NCBI GenBank assembly: GCA_963691705.1
Contig: OY829539.1
Location: forward strand, 24,040,407-24,104,406
Source of the DNA: Viola odorata
Lineage: Eukaryota > Streptophyta > Magnoliopsida > Malpighiales > Violaceae
Length of the DNA: 64,000 nucleotides
Reading direction: 5' to 3'
Below are positions 47,701 through 59,381 of this stretch, piece after piece (positions within the stretch are counted from its first letter, which is position 1; each line of letters starts with the position of its first letter). Below the pieces are notes generated by a model. The model did no database searches. It saw only the letters and a program-made list of their open reading frames with translations, and was not told the DNA's origin. Made by a program: the position numbers and the translations under genes.

Positions 47701-49469
47701 TGGTGGAGGAATTTCTATAATTTCTTCCTTCTGGTCAGTCTTGGCCTAAGGCTTGGCCAAGACAGGTTCTGCTTTTTCTTGTCCTACGATAACTTCAGTA
47801 TTGGCCTGTGTTTTGGTCAAGACTACTTCTGCTTCAGCTTCCTCTTCCTCATCTTCATCCCGGCCCTCCGACTGGATTTTTCGCAACTCCTCGTCTGTTT
47901 TTGCTCCTTCCCTCTCTGGTAGCACAACTCCACTCCTCAAACTAATGGCACTAACATTGTGTTTTGGATTATCTACGGTTGTGGAAGGCAATTTCCCTTG
48001 ATTTGCCATCTGATTAATCTGCTTTTGCATTTCAGCCAAAGTAGATTGAGTTGATTGCATCAGGTTCTTCTGCATTTCCATCAAAATTTTGATGGTATCC
48101 TCCACAGATGGCCCAGTAAGTTGCAAAGGCTGAGGTGCTGGCGGCAGTTGAGGTACAGCGGCTTGACCAGGAGGTTGGCCAGGATTAAGGTGTGAAGGAC
48201 GAGGGATGAAGTTTTGAAAGTTAACGGGAGGTTGGCCAGGGTGTTGCTGCAAAGGGGCATCTGATTCGGGTTCTGGTTTGGAAGGATTGGATCTCTCCAC
48301 CTAAAGTTCGGATGTGCTCTCCATGAGTACTGATTACTCCCTTGTGGGAAGTTTTGCATACTTCCTTGGTTTTGACCATAGACTGCATTTACTTGTGTTA
48401 CTTCATTAGGAGGGTGTTGCACCATGTAGCAATTGTTTGTTTGATGATCCTGCTGCTGGCAGATTCCACAAACAGAGGCTACCTGCTCTTGGCTAGGATT
48501 CCCTGTGGTCATTGCTCCTGAAATATTGACAGAAATATTCTTTACCATGTCAGTTAGTTCAGCCAATTTTTGTTCAACATCAATAGAACAAAGACTAGAA
48601 GGGGTAGAGTTTCTTTCAGAAGAAGTATTATTTTGGCAGTTGTCTGCCATGGTCTGAAGTAGAAGTTTGGCTCTCGTTACAGTCAAGTCTTGCAATGCTC
48701 CACCCGCTGCTGAATCAACCTTTTCTTTTGTAGGTAGGAGCATTCCATCATAGAAATATTGGATCATGGTCTGATCCGCAACTCCATGTGTAGGGCAAAC
48801 TTCTTGCAATTCCTTGAACCGTTGGTGATATTCGCTCAGTCCCTCATTGTTCCTTTGCTGGATGGCAGCCATATTTTTTCTAGCCGACCCTGCTTTCGTT
48901 GCATTCCAGTATTTATTGAGGAATAGGGTGGACATCTCGGCCTAGGTGTTGACTGTGTTGTGAGGTAGGCTGTAGAACCAGTTCTGCGCAGCCCCCTCAA
49001 GAGAGCAAGGGAAGGCTTTTAGCTTCGCTCTCTCCATACTCACACCTGCTGGCTTCATCATATCACACTGGACATGTAAATTCCTCAAGTGTTTGAATGG
49101 GTTCTCGTTTGTATGACCGTAAAACCTAGGAAGGTTGGCCACCATATTGGTCTTGATCGACCAATCATTTGCCACTGGCGGCAAAGCGATGCAGGAAAAG
49201 GTTTCCTGCTCAGCTAATTTGTTCAGCTCCCTCATCGTGGGTTCTTGCTGATTTTCTGCCATAGCTGGACCAAAGAAATCGTCTTGGTCTGAATCTAGGC
49301 CAAGATCGTGGTCTAGACTATGGTCTGATTCGGAATTAGAAGCTTCCGATTCACTTTCTTCTGGGGTTTTTCTTTTTCTAGCTATCTTCCGGAGTTGTGC
49401 TTCGGCCTTAGTGAGATTCGGATTGTATGGTAGCAAATCATCTTCTCTACAAGAGGACCTGGTCATCAA
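47701..49469 (-). pseudogene. gag: Element 2 gag (broken)
   Basis: Starts at ATG 49469 or 49466 (MTRSSCREDDLLPYN). Capsid blocks DWSIKTNMVANLPRFYG, NPFKHLRNLHVQCDMMKPAG and FLNKYW are recognisable, then a zinc knuckle CGICQQQDHQTNNC near 48470 and a proline/glutamine-rich linker. Lesions: TAG at 48942-48944 (Trp position in relatives), a frameshift near 48300, and TAG at 47746-47748. Repeats of an AKT/LAKP peptide reflect the in-frame GTCTTGGCCAAG DNA motif. Confidence 0.85.
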
Positions 49470-49515
49470 CTATCAAAAACAAAAATAAAACAAAAACTAC
49501 AAATACCGTTAGAGA

Positions 49516-49533
49516 TCCCCGGCAACGGCGCCA
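49516..49533 (-). promoter_or_regulatory. Primer-binding site of element 2 (tRNA-Asp type)
   Basis: Minus-strand TGGCGCCGTTGCCGGGGA, 5 nt from the 5' LTR edge at 49539. It matches the third element's PBS exactly. Confidence 0.88.
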
Positions 49534-49538
49534 AAATT

Positions 49539-51042
49539 TGATCGCGCGTCGAACACGTCAAATATAATAGTGAAATAGGTATGGAATTGGGGGTAGAAAT
49601 ACAACTTATCACTGTCTATAAGAGTTTGTAGATGATGGTAAGAGGATCGTCCACAGAGATCTCTAGGAAATGTAGTTCTTGGGCTGACTTCCTCGTCACT
49701 GAGTTTTGGTTGTGTAGAATCTGAAACTGAAGACAAAACGGAAAGCAGTGAAAACAGTTTAAAATAGTATTGGCCAAAGTCTTGGTCAAGACTGGGGTCA
49801 AGATTGGAGTAAATCCGATAAAAGGAAATTCCAGGTAAGGGCGACGTGAGAGCTTTGTTCTTATGCTTCGATCATGGATTCAAATATATTCATCTCTTTG
49901 TTTATAGTACTGCTATAGAGTGGAGGTACTCCTGTTCACTCATGTCTTCCCTCCTCTTCAAATTACCTAGCGGGTGCTCCCTTTCCTGATAATCCTAGCC
50001 AAGGGACACCTTGCTGGTTAAAGGGTTTATCCGTTTGACTGCTGTCTTGAATGGCTGTTCGCTTCCTCAATGGTATAGGGGAAGACAGTACCTAGGCCAA
50101 GGTATCTCCCTATGGAGATCCTAGGTTGTCAATCTGGTCTTGACCTAGATTGCTTATTTCTTCTAGTCTAGCTCGAGACTAGTTACCTACTTTGTCTAGC
50201 CGACGGGTGCTCCATGTCCTTCTAGACCGGCTACAACTCTTCTCTACTAGAGTGCAAGGATGATCAAACCTTGTTTCTAGTGAGTAAGCGATGAATTAAG
50301 CTCAAGAAATAAATAAATACAAGTAAAGAGATTATAAATCACGGTTTAATCTCACGAATGCATAAGAACTTCAGCTCATCAACCCTTACCAAGAATAGGC
50401 GTTTAGTTAATCATATTCATAATTAACAGGACAATATATATTTTTGCATAAATAATAAATCCGAGATTTTTAAATAAAATCCGGAGCGAAGTTTAACAAT
50501 GTCAAAGAAGGGGAAAAGAGAAGAAGGGGTCAGATTCGATCCGGACAGAGGAGGTACAATGTTTGGCTAAATAGCCCTAAAACTCCTCTGTCCTACTTCA
50601 ACTCAACTTCCTAGAAAATCTCTAAAAAGATTGTAACAATAAATTGTTTGAAATTGGAAATAAAATCGCGAATACAAAAGAGGGAGATCCCTTAGGATTC
50701 TTCAAAAGAAGCGGCCTGCCAGCAGCCAAGGCCCACCCGAAGCGAAGCCCAAAAGGGTGCCAACGCAACTTCTCAACTGTCTTGTATCGCGAAAAGAGTC
50801 TTGGCCGAAGTCTAGGCCAAGACGATCTGACTAGTGCGCTGCTTGAGATGCGAATGTGTCTTGGCCGAAGTCTAGGCCAAGACTAGGAAAATCAGCTTCA
50901 GCTATCCAAATCAGAAACTTCAATATTCTGCCAACAGACCAGAACTGCAAAGAATAGGGGAAATCAAGGATAATTCAGTAGGTTTACTGTCCAAATAAAC
51001 TAGTAAATGGACAATAAAACATGATGAAATGCAATGCAATCA
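49539..51042 (-). repeat. 5' LTR of element 2
   Basis: 1504 bp. Compared with the 3' LTR it lacks a 33-bp segment and carries a 60-bp duplication, so the 26-bp inverted repeat occurs twice (50798-50823 and 50858-50883). Confidence 0.9.
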
Positions 51043-52889
51043 GATACATTGTTGTTATACTAAAGATGGATATACATTGTTTTATTTATGTTAATAATTA
51101 GTGCAATTAACGTATTTAAATGAAAAGAATTGAATATGTGGAAACAGATTAATGTTTAGTCTTATTGTTTAAAATGAATTTAAAACAGTGATGCATGTGA
51201 AATTATTTTTAAGTGGTGTGGCTATTACTGCTGTAAATTGATTAATATATATATGTGTGTGTGGAAGTTGTGGGTATTAATATGAGCAATGCAATTACTT
51301 CTTGATTAAAGTGGTAGTGATCAATTGTGGTAATATTTTGTCTAGCTAATTAAGTTTGCAGAGAGCTTATTTATGGAGACAAATATAGAAGGTATATATT
51401 TCAGCGCTCATGAAGCTTGCAATCAAATTAATGAGTAATTTGATTATATTCGATACTACAAGAGGTATGAATATATTAATCTCATTATTATTACTATTTA
51501 TGGAAAAAAATTGAGAGTTATTTTATATAATTTAAAAGAGAGAATAACTCCTTAAGGAAGGAGATACATTACCATTATCTATGATGAAATATATGTGAAC
51601 ACATTGATGACATTATTCAATATTTTTTTTTTGTGAAAGCAATATTTCAGGTGATGTGAACTTATTAAGTGTTGGTGCTCTCAAAGAGGTATTTACTCTC
51701 AATCTTAATTCTTGTGTAATTGTGTGGAATTAAGAATGTACCAAATATATTTATTTGGTAGAATTAAACAAGTAGAATAATATTCGCAAATGTGGGAGTC
51801 CGAATACTATAATTATTGTGTTATTTATTTACCGTCATGAAGTATACTAATACTTTTGTGAGGTTGTGGCATCAATGATATCACAAGTGTGATAATGGGC
51901 AAATAAATAAATGAGAGATGTGATGCGTTAGCACAATGCTATCACAAATTTTTTGTGTTGAAATTTTTCTCAAGAATTGGACATTTTGATGTCAAAGTTT
52001 TCAGTACTCTTAAATGACGTACTTGAGTTTCCCCTGTAATAGAGAATACAGTGATGATAATTGAATTTTATATTCAAATGAGATAAAATCTACTAGTGAT
52101 GTAATTTGATGATCCACTAGTGATGTTCTGGATGAAATTCTACAGCATGTAAGAATTCTATTGGGTGTAACACCTATGTATCGATACATTGTGATTGTCA
52201 AGCTAAGACTTGTATATGTGGTTAAACCATTGTTAAATGGTGAGATTATTTTCGTTGACTATGAAATGTCAGAAGTGTATTTGGTTGAACCTCTGACGAA
52301 ACATCGAGGGGAATGGGACTTAAAGCCATATTAAGAAATTAACAGTAATGGGAACCCAACCTTTGTGATTGGAGATCCCATGAAAAAAGTTCATATGGGT
52401 AATAACAACTCACTTGTTAATTCTGCTAACACAAAATTGATTGTCCCTTTTATGGTGTGAGAAGTGTTAGATTGCATTGATTGAGAGGATGAGTTTTTGA
52501 ACTCTTAATGATTTCATATCCCTTATGGATGGTGTATTGATTACGGATACACTTGATAAAATCACTTATATGAATGTGGAGTGAGGTCGCTCCTATGAGA
52601 TTGTGACATAATCTCTAGAGCATTCATTAACATCCAGGCACACGCATGGCCAAAACGCGCACAACCGCGTTAACAACAACAATTGTGAGGTATAACATGA
52701 GAAATAAATTCTCTACCTTGCAAAAGAGTTAATAGTTCATAAAAGTTATAAACTTCATCATTACCTCTGTAAGGATAAAATTTATTTATTTAGGTTTGGT
52801 TATGGTCCAAAAGACACCAGATTTAAAAAATTATACTCTATATATTAACCAGAAAAACCTACTCTCAACTTTTGTAATATGGAAGGGAT
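51043..52889 (+). other. Internal region of the Copia-like element, right half
   Basis: AT-rich continuation of the host element after element 2. Only the decayed YLVEPLTK-like segment (52278-52302) hints at former pol. No intact ORF; the purine run before 52890 is the likely PPT. Confidence 0.5.
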
Positions 52890-53389
52890 TGTTGTAAAAA
52901 TAGAGTTATTATAAAAGTTGCAACAACAATAATATTAATGGCTAGATTTTAATGGCCATAATTTTCTCCCTCAATGGTTATAAAATCTTTTCCTTAATGA
53001 CCATAAATCTCTCACATAATGGTTATAGATTTCTTCCTTCTATAAATACTACCTACTCCATCAAACCAAAAAGAACAACAGAGTAAAGAAATATAGAAAC
53101 AACACCACAATCCAAAATTGATGGTTATTATTCTGTTCTTGATTCTTGCTGTTCTAGTTCCCGATTTCTAAATCGGAAGAGATCGTTTTATCTTAAGGAA
53201 TAAATTCCTTTAGGACAGTGTTTCTACACGACTCGATCTTTGTGTTACTAAATTTTATTTTGCAGATATTCAGACTACCTGGTGAATCGACTTGACCAAA
53301 AAGACTGTGACTCGTCTTGACCAAGACCAAGGAGACTTCCTGGTGAATCGTCTTGACCAAAAGACCAGTCGAGACAGATTTTTCCAACA
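52890..53389 (+). repeat. 3' LTR of the Copia-like element
   Basis: 500 bp, same TGTTG...CAACA ends as the left copy, followed by CATAT. Confidence 0.85.
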
Positions 53390-55233
53390 CATATTGCTTA
53401 ATCAGTGCGTGTATCTGGTCTAGATTTGGCATTGCACATAAGGACTGGTCAAGATTCTTTACGCATGCAACATCTGGCAAACTTCTTCAGAAATCAAGTA
53501 GTTGCTGCAATAGAATGTCCCAACAGAAACACCTTCAACACACATTCCCCTTCTGCGGGGTTTCGTGTTCCACACTCGAAATGAAGTTTTTGAATCCAAG
53601 GAAAATATTAGATCACTCGTTACAAACCTTTCAGTTAGATCCACTCGAACGCATCTAACTTCATCAACTTTAGGCTCCTCTGACTCGCTAGTCACTACAA
53701 TGCCTACAGACTTATAACCTTCATGAGGGTTAGCCAACCAAAAGTAACAATCACCATTATGCTCCGACTCTGCACTACCAAGCAGAGAGTAGTTAAGGGG
53801 CTTTCATAGAGCCGGAGAGTCTAATTTCAAGTCATGGGTGCCAGCAATTTCATACTTCTGATTGGCAGCACGAGCCACTAGAACATATCCTCTCAATGGC
53901 TGGTCATTGGGCTGACAATAGTGGCCGAGGCAGTAAAAACGATCTGGGATACCAACAGGGCGGTAAAAAGAAAACCCTTTTGCTTCTTTTTCCTTTTCCC
54001 TTTACTTTTCCCTGATGCAAAATTGTGCTCCATATACTCTCAAATTGGGTAATTTGGATGACTTCTATTTCACCAAGGCTTATGCTTTGTGTGGCAAACC
54101 CTTGACCTGAGAAAGTAAGAATGCATCAAAAGGATTACAAATTTCAGATATTTTGTGACATAAATTCATACAGTTCTAAGTTCAACCGTTCATAAAATGG
54201 AGGAGTAAATAATTTATTAGCAAGCTTGCTTGATTCCTTTTGAGAAGTGGTTTTGGAGAGATGGTAGAATCTCTACAAACCCTATGCAGACAGCATTATA
54301 CATCAACTACCTATTCTCAAAATTGCAAGAGAAAAGAAAGACTATTCCTTCATAATTTACATCAGACCAGGGGTTAGAGTTCACGACAGCAGAATTTTGG
54401 GAAGCTAGGAAAGCTTCATGAATCTCCATTTTTTGACCAAACAGAAGTCTCTTAGAAACATAAAGCTAAAAATGAAAATGGGGAAAGTAAATTGAGGCAA
54501 CTAACAGTCAAAAGTCATGGACTGAAGCTACATTATTTCCTGAAAAAAAGAGAGGAAATAGACAGCTAAAATAGCAAAAGAAAGATTAACCGAAGTCCAA
54601 AATCAAAGAATCAATGATCTTCTCAAGAAACCTAGTTAGGCCATCATCAGTTCAACACCAAAAAATTCCCAAAAAGAAAAACCCATCTTTCCATATATTT
54701 CAAGGAGTCAAGGGATCCTCAACCTCCTTTTTGGGTTAAATAAAGGAACTCCAACTTGAGAATGGCTAAATATAGTACACAAGTTATTCATCCTTTTTGT
54801 TATAATAACAGATGTTTTCCCCTTTGGAATATGAAGGGCTTAATCGGTTAAATGAACTGCCCAAATATAACTAACTTTCTTTACTTGGTGTGCAAACAAA
54901 ACTATTGGCAATCAGCTCGTTGTAAATAAATGGTAAGTAATTATAACGAGCATCACAAAAAGGAAAAAACTTGAGAAGCAACAATACAAGAAACGATAAA
55001 AGCATGCCATAGCATTTCTGAAAGATTAATTACTCTAAAAAAAGTACAAAAGGTCGATAAATCAAATCCCATTTCTGAACTAAACGAAATTACTTAGAGA
55101 AAAGCACCATACCTTGAGGCCAGTTAGGAATAGGAGCAGGCAAAGAGAAAGGCTTTGGTTCAGGGGAGTTGTCGTAGAGCTCATCAATACTACTCGCTAT
55201 GTCCCAACAGAAACACTCGCCACAACCAAACAT
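53390..55233 (-). pseudogene. VPS62/DUF946-like pseudogene, upstream part
   Basis: Exon 1 is 55113-55233 (ATG at 55233; MFGCGECFCWD to PIPNWPQG), the intron is 54107-55112 with in-phase GT-AG ends, and exon 2 runs from 54106 to the Copia-like insertion. Exon 2 begins QGFATQSISLG and includes [62 protein letters not shown] and AMPNLDQIHALIKQY, all characteristic of plant VPS62 (DUF946) proteins of unclear, possibly vacuolar-sorting, function. Lesions: a frameshift near 53975-54005 in a purine run, TGA at 53804-53806, a frameshift near 53460-53480, then the retrotransposon. The retained intron shows it is a decayed gene or gene duplicate, not a retrocopy. Confidence 0.82.
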
Positions 55234-55621
55234 CTTTCTCTTGAATTACTATCAAATTAAGCTTCAATAACCCAGAAAACAAAAATAAAATTGATTTCTA
55301 AAGTGTATATCTTAACCCCTCTTGAACAAGGGAAGAACACAAAGCAAACCCCTTTCTCCCTCAAACCTGCAGATTTCTTTCTTTAAAGAAAAAAAGGAAA
55401 GAAAGAAAGAAGCAGAGATGGAGATGGAGTTGGTAAAGGAGGGCCCTTTCCTTTGCCTAACTTAATGAAGCTTTAATGGACACAAAGGACACATCAATGT
55501 GATTTTTTTTTATAAAAAAAGTCACAGACTTTAGAGAGAGAGAGGAGGAAAACTACTCTGCAATTCCAGAAAAGATTTGAAAGACTGAGAGCTTGGGTAA
55601 TGGATTTAGGATGGCCAGGAA

Positions 55622-56898
55622 CTATTTTCAGGGAGGGCGGGGTTCGGGGGCAATGCCCCCGATTTTTTGTTGTTGAGTATTTTGGGCATAGGGCTTCCAC
55701 AATCTACGCATTACCCAGAATGTCAAGCACGCCTTAGAAACTTAAAACAATTAAACTTGTAATATTCTGGATCAATTACTTACAGGAGTGAGACGATCCT
55801 TTTCTTGTTCTCTAATGACAGATGTCCATTTCCTGAAACAAGAAACCTGGAGAAGATTGATATCTCTAAAGAATGCAAACTACAATCCATTAAAGTAAGT
55901 TGATTATAAAGCTAGTGCAAATTGTCGAAAAAGTATCAGTGTATGATATGACCATAAGGGATTTATCAAACTGTTGAGTATAAATGATAACCTTTGGTTA
56001 GGATAAGTGCTATAGATAGAAGACTGCGAAATTGTGTTGCAGCAAGGGAAACAACCTACAAAACAGAATATACAAACACTTAACCAAATTTTGTACATTC
56101 AAACGAGATAAGGGAAGATTTGTGAAGCAACGAATTCTTGATACCTGATTCGTAGCAACATAAGCATACCCCTTACAGATGAACACTCTACGCCCAGCTA
56201 CAAGTTCTGGAACTTCTTGAAATTGCGCCTTCAAATAATAGATAGCTTAGACAGCAGACCATATGCAAATAAACTGAAGTAACTAAGAAAATGGAATCCA
56301 ACCTTGTAGAATGTAGCATCAGCAGCCAAAAGGAAAATGAAAAGCAAGGAAAACAAATCAGAAGCAGAGGTATGAAGAGAAGAATGAACTACTACTACAG
56401 ATTATGACCCAAACTTCCACTTCAAAAATAAGTGAAACAGAATTTTATTTGCCTATAGTTTCTAAAGAATTCAGATGAGGTTCTAAGTGCCAGTTCGGTG
56501 TCTGAGAAGCAAGAGCAATAGCAAATGTAAAAGAAGAAAAGTTAATGAAGCAAAAATTAAAGAGGCCAACTGGTTAGCTAAACTCTTTGCAATTTATCCT
56601 TGAAGTAATTTATAAGAAACCCAACTCTTCAATCAAAACAGTAATTTAAAGAAATCATTGCTATATATGTTTTTCGTTGAAGAAAAATAACCAGCAATAA
56701 ATAAAATGATTACCTGAACTACAAAATTGCGCCGTTCACAGTCCAAAAATAGGGATTTGGTCGAGGAGAGGAGAGGGATGAGGGATGAGGAGAGGGAAGA
56801 GAGACAGAGGCTGAGGGATTTGGGCTTGGTAATTTTTTTTTTGATTGGGCCAGGGCGGGCGTCCACCCTTGTCCTTAAGTGGATCCGTCCCTGAGAAT
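55622..56898. mobile_element. Possible DNA transposon carrying gene fragments
   Basis: CTATTTTCAGGGAGG at 55622 and, inverted, CTATTCTCAGGGACGG ending at about 56898 resemble hAT-type ends (CAGGGA). A near-perfect palindrome CGGGGGCA/TGCCCCCG lies at about 55646-55662. I could not find a matching 8-bp target duplication, so the boundaries are tentative. The DNA primase fragment lies between the two ends. Confidence 0.3.
55784..56329 (-). pseudogene. PRI2: DNA primase large subunit (PRI2/PRIM2) exon remnants
   Basis: Four exon pieces on the minus strand: about 56303-56326 (ADATFYK); 56145-56228 (AQFQEVPELVAGRRVF, then CKGYAYVATNQ); 55992-56055 (VVSLAATQFRSLLSIALILT); 55784-55832 (KWTSVIREQEKDRLTP). 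These are consecutive in eukaryotic primase large subunit, the [4Fe-4S] partner of PRI1 in RNA-primer synthesis. Splice sites are retained, but the junction between the last two pieces is out of frame by one base, and the rest of the protein, including the Fe-S C-terminal domain, is missing. It is thus a gene fragment, perhaps moved by a transposon. Confidence 0.7.
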
Positions 56899-57730
56899 AG
56901 CAATTTCGTAAATTAAATAAAGTTGATTTTGTCACTGTCATTTCGCTTATAAACCAGCAGACACAGACACATTTCTAGCAGACACTTCTGCTGGTTTAGC
57001 ATTCTTCTAAAAAAAAGACCCCCACTTGCAAATAATGGTGACTACAATTGAGTGCGAATTGGTCGGCATGCTATAGTATTTGCCGATTAAAATGCCGCTA
57101 TCATCTTCTTCTTCTTTTTGATAAACTGATGCGGCATCATCCAGTCAATTTGTCTTATAGATCTTGTGTATATTTAAGTATTAGGTAAGTTTGTTTGTAC
57201 AGATAAATAACACAAAATCAACTTTATGAAGTATAGACACTTCCACATATTAGTCTAACGTTTTGATTTCTAAATTTTAGTGTCTTATATATCAGGACGC
57301 ATCAAATTTTAATTACCGCTCTTAGAATTTACATCAAAAATCCTAAATTAAAAATAATTTTTTATATTCAAATATTATTAAAAAATCAAAAAAATTAGAA
57401 AAAGGGAGATTAATTGTTTTTATAATCACTAAAGGAAAGTAAAGTATCACTTTAATGTATACAAATAAATTAGTCACCTTTGATTAAATATGAAATATTC
57501 TTATTCTTTTTGTTGGTTGTAGTTACGAGGGAAATTAAATATTGAAAAGTAAATCAACAAGATAAAATATAATGTTATTTCTCTTAATATTTAGGGAATC
57601 GTATTTTCTCTATACTTAGAAATGCGATATTAATATATTTTTACCATCTCACGTCTATATGTTTTCAACAATTGTTTTACTCTTTTTTTCTTAAAATTAG
57701 TTAAATTATTAATTAATCAAATTTATGATC
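56330..57730. other. Mostly non-coding DNA
   Basis: 56660-56760 on minus includes a short frame ending in a donor-like CAG/GTAATC (CERRNFVVQ), possibly a leftover first exon. From 56941 to 57730 the sequence is AT-rich and I see no gene, RNA or clear repeat boundary. Confidence 0.35.
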
Positions 57731-57736
57731 TACTCT

Positions 57737-59076
57737 TGATGTGTTGTCGAGGCACATATAAATATAATAATAAAAACCTGCTATTAAATGCACAATAAAT
57801 TGTATATAGTGACAGCAGGGTCGAACACAGGGACTAAGGGTAGACGCTGACTTTTGTGTGTGACTAGGGCAAACAGATCGAAACAGTAACAAATGGGGGT
57901 TTTGAGAGTGTTGATTAATCTAATTATAAACTAAGAAAGTAATAACAAACAATAATAAAACAAGTGAGAAATCAATAGAGAGAGGGTCCTCGGTAGAAAT
58001 CTATCTCCGGTTGCATTTATGGTCGGTCGGTCATCGGTGCAAGGATCTTCTACCCTTGGCTGGTAGACGTGCTATGGGGACCAGGTACGCTTAGGTCCCC
58101 TGCTTACCTTCGTAATAGAAGCTACCCCAAGGTACGCTTATGGGATAACTTTGACAATCCGCCGTCCTCCAAGGTACGCTTATGGAGACAATACTCGGAT
58201 GCCCATGAAGAGGAGGTAAGACACGTCTAGGGCGAGACACTCAGTACGCTCGAGGCACTACCCTAATTACTCGTTTAACCCAGCTGAATGAGACCAGGAA
58301 CCCGATTACTTCCAAACTGGTTGTCTACTTTACCCTGCAGCTTCGCGTTAGTTATAACAACAAAGATGACTTTAATCGGCTAGGTCTAGCAGATAGTTGG
58401 CCAGACTAGAAACAACCCTAGTAGATTTGACAAGAATTCGTTAAACAAATAAATACAAACCAGTGGTATATTAATATCAATTCGACCTCATGGCTTTCCT
58501 AAGCAACCTTCGATGATTCCTACCAAGAACAAGATATTTAGCTACTCATAAAAAGTAAAACAAATAAATAAAAAGAAGAAAATACGAAATAGTATTAAAT
58601 GTTACCGGCCGGAGCAAAGCTCCAGTTTATTACAAAGCTGCTGGGAGAAGAGAGAGGCGGAAGAAGAAGAAGAGAGAAAGAGGCGGAAGAGAGAGCCTCC
58701 TAAAACCCTAATTATTTTAATATATATATATATATATATTAAATAAAATAGAAGTCCTAAGTTTAATAGAACTAGGTTTTCCTTAATTATGCCTCTGCTG
58801 AGCTGGAAACAAGGAGGGGAAGTCGGAGAAAAAGTCAGATTTATTAAATTTCCCTTTCCGCACTTTTCATTTTCTGCAACTGGCCTGCGAGCGACAAGCA
58901 GCTAGGCCTAGACACTCGAAACACTCCAAAATCCAGTGAATAATGCATCTTTCTGGAATTTCCTCTCCTAAAGCCTGAATCTGCAATAAGTAAGGAAATA
59001 GAGGCTAATCAGTAGCATCAAGATCCAAAAAGGGCTAGGAAAGGAAGGGAAAATGTGGACAAAATACATCATATCA
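57737..59076 (-). mobile_element. Athila-like solo LTR (1340 bp)
   Basis: TGATGTGTTGTCGAGGCAC to ATCATATCA on +, clearly homologous to the element 1 LTR (shared CAGGGTCGAAC, CATCGGTGCAAGGAT, AGGTACGCTTA and CATCATATCA). The flanks ACTCT (57732-57736) and ACTCC (59077-59081) are a target duplication with one mismatch. No PBS, PPT or coding region adjoins it. A TA repeat lies near 58722. Confidence 0.85.
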
Positions 59077-59327
59077 ACTCCCTCTGTCCTTTAATAACAG
59101 ACGTTTTAGGATAGTAGAAAAACATAAAATAATAATCTTTGATCTTATTTTATTCCATATTGTTTCATGTTTACCTCTAATTTCCACTCAAATTACCACA
59201 CCATTATCAAATTGGGTTGATTAAAAAAAAAAAATTGTCATTTGCACAAAATATATGATTTGAAAAAGATAAATGACAAGTACTCCAAATAGTAGAAAAG
59301 CGTCAGTTATTAAAGGACAAAGGGGTA
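59077..59327. mobile_element. Stowaway-type MITE, terminus split by the solo LTR
   Basis: Left end CTCCCTCTGTCCTTTAATAA and right end TTATTAAAGGACAAAGGGG are inverted repeats, with TA on both outer sides (57731-57732 and 59326-59327). The first bases of the MITE lie left of the solo LTR. About 250 bp, no ORF; ends match the plant Stowaway (Tc1/mariner) type. Confidence 0.8.
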
Positions 59328-59381
59328 CTTTATAAAAAAATATACATTAATTAGTAATGTTTATTTTTAATAGTAACACTT

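Larger units (their letters stand above)
38415..51042 (-). mobile_element. Element 2: Athila-like Ty3/gypsy LTR retrotransposon nested in the Copia-like element (12.6 kb)
   Basis: LTRs 38415-39891 and 49539-51042, with target duplication GATAC at 38410-38414 and 51043-51047. Same minus-strand order as element 1: LTR, PBS, gag, pol, third ORF, duplicated PPT-hairpin, LTR. LTRs differ by about 22 substitutions and two indels, so it is older than element 1. DNA identity to element 1 is low outside conserved protein motifs, so this is a separate family of the same lineage. Confidence 0.92.
36088..53389 (+). mobile_element. Non-autonomous Copia-like LTR element, host of element 2
   Basis: LTRs at 36088-36621 (534 bp) and 52890-53389 (500 bp) both start TGTTG and end CAACA, and are flanked by CATAT at 36083-36087 and 53390-53394. 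A purine run (ATGGAAGGGAT) precedes the right LTR, giving + orientation. The LTRs differ by roughly 10 percent with indels. Without element 2 the internal region is about 3.6 kb and lacks long ORFs. A frame near 52278-52302 reads YLVEPLTK, a decayed match to the ADPLTK motif at the end of Copia RNase H. It was inserted in the VPS62-like gene and is itself interrupted at 38414/51043. Confidence 0.85.
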
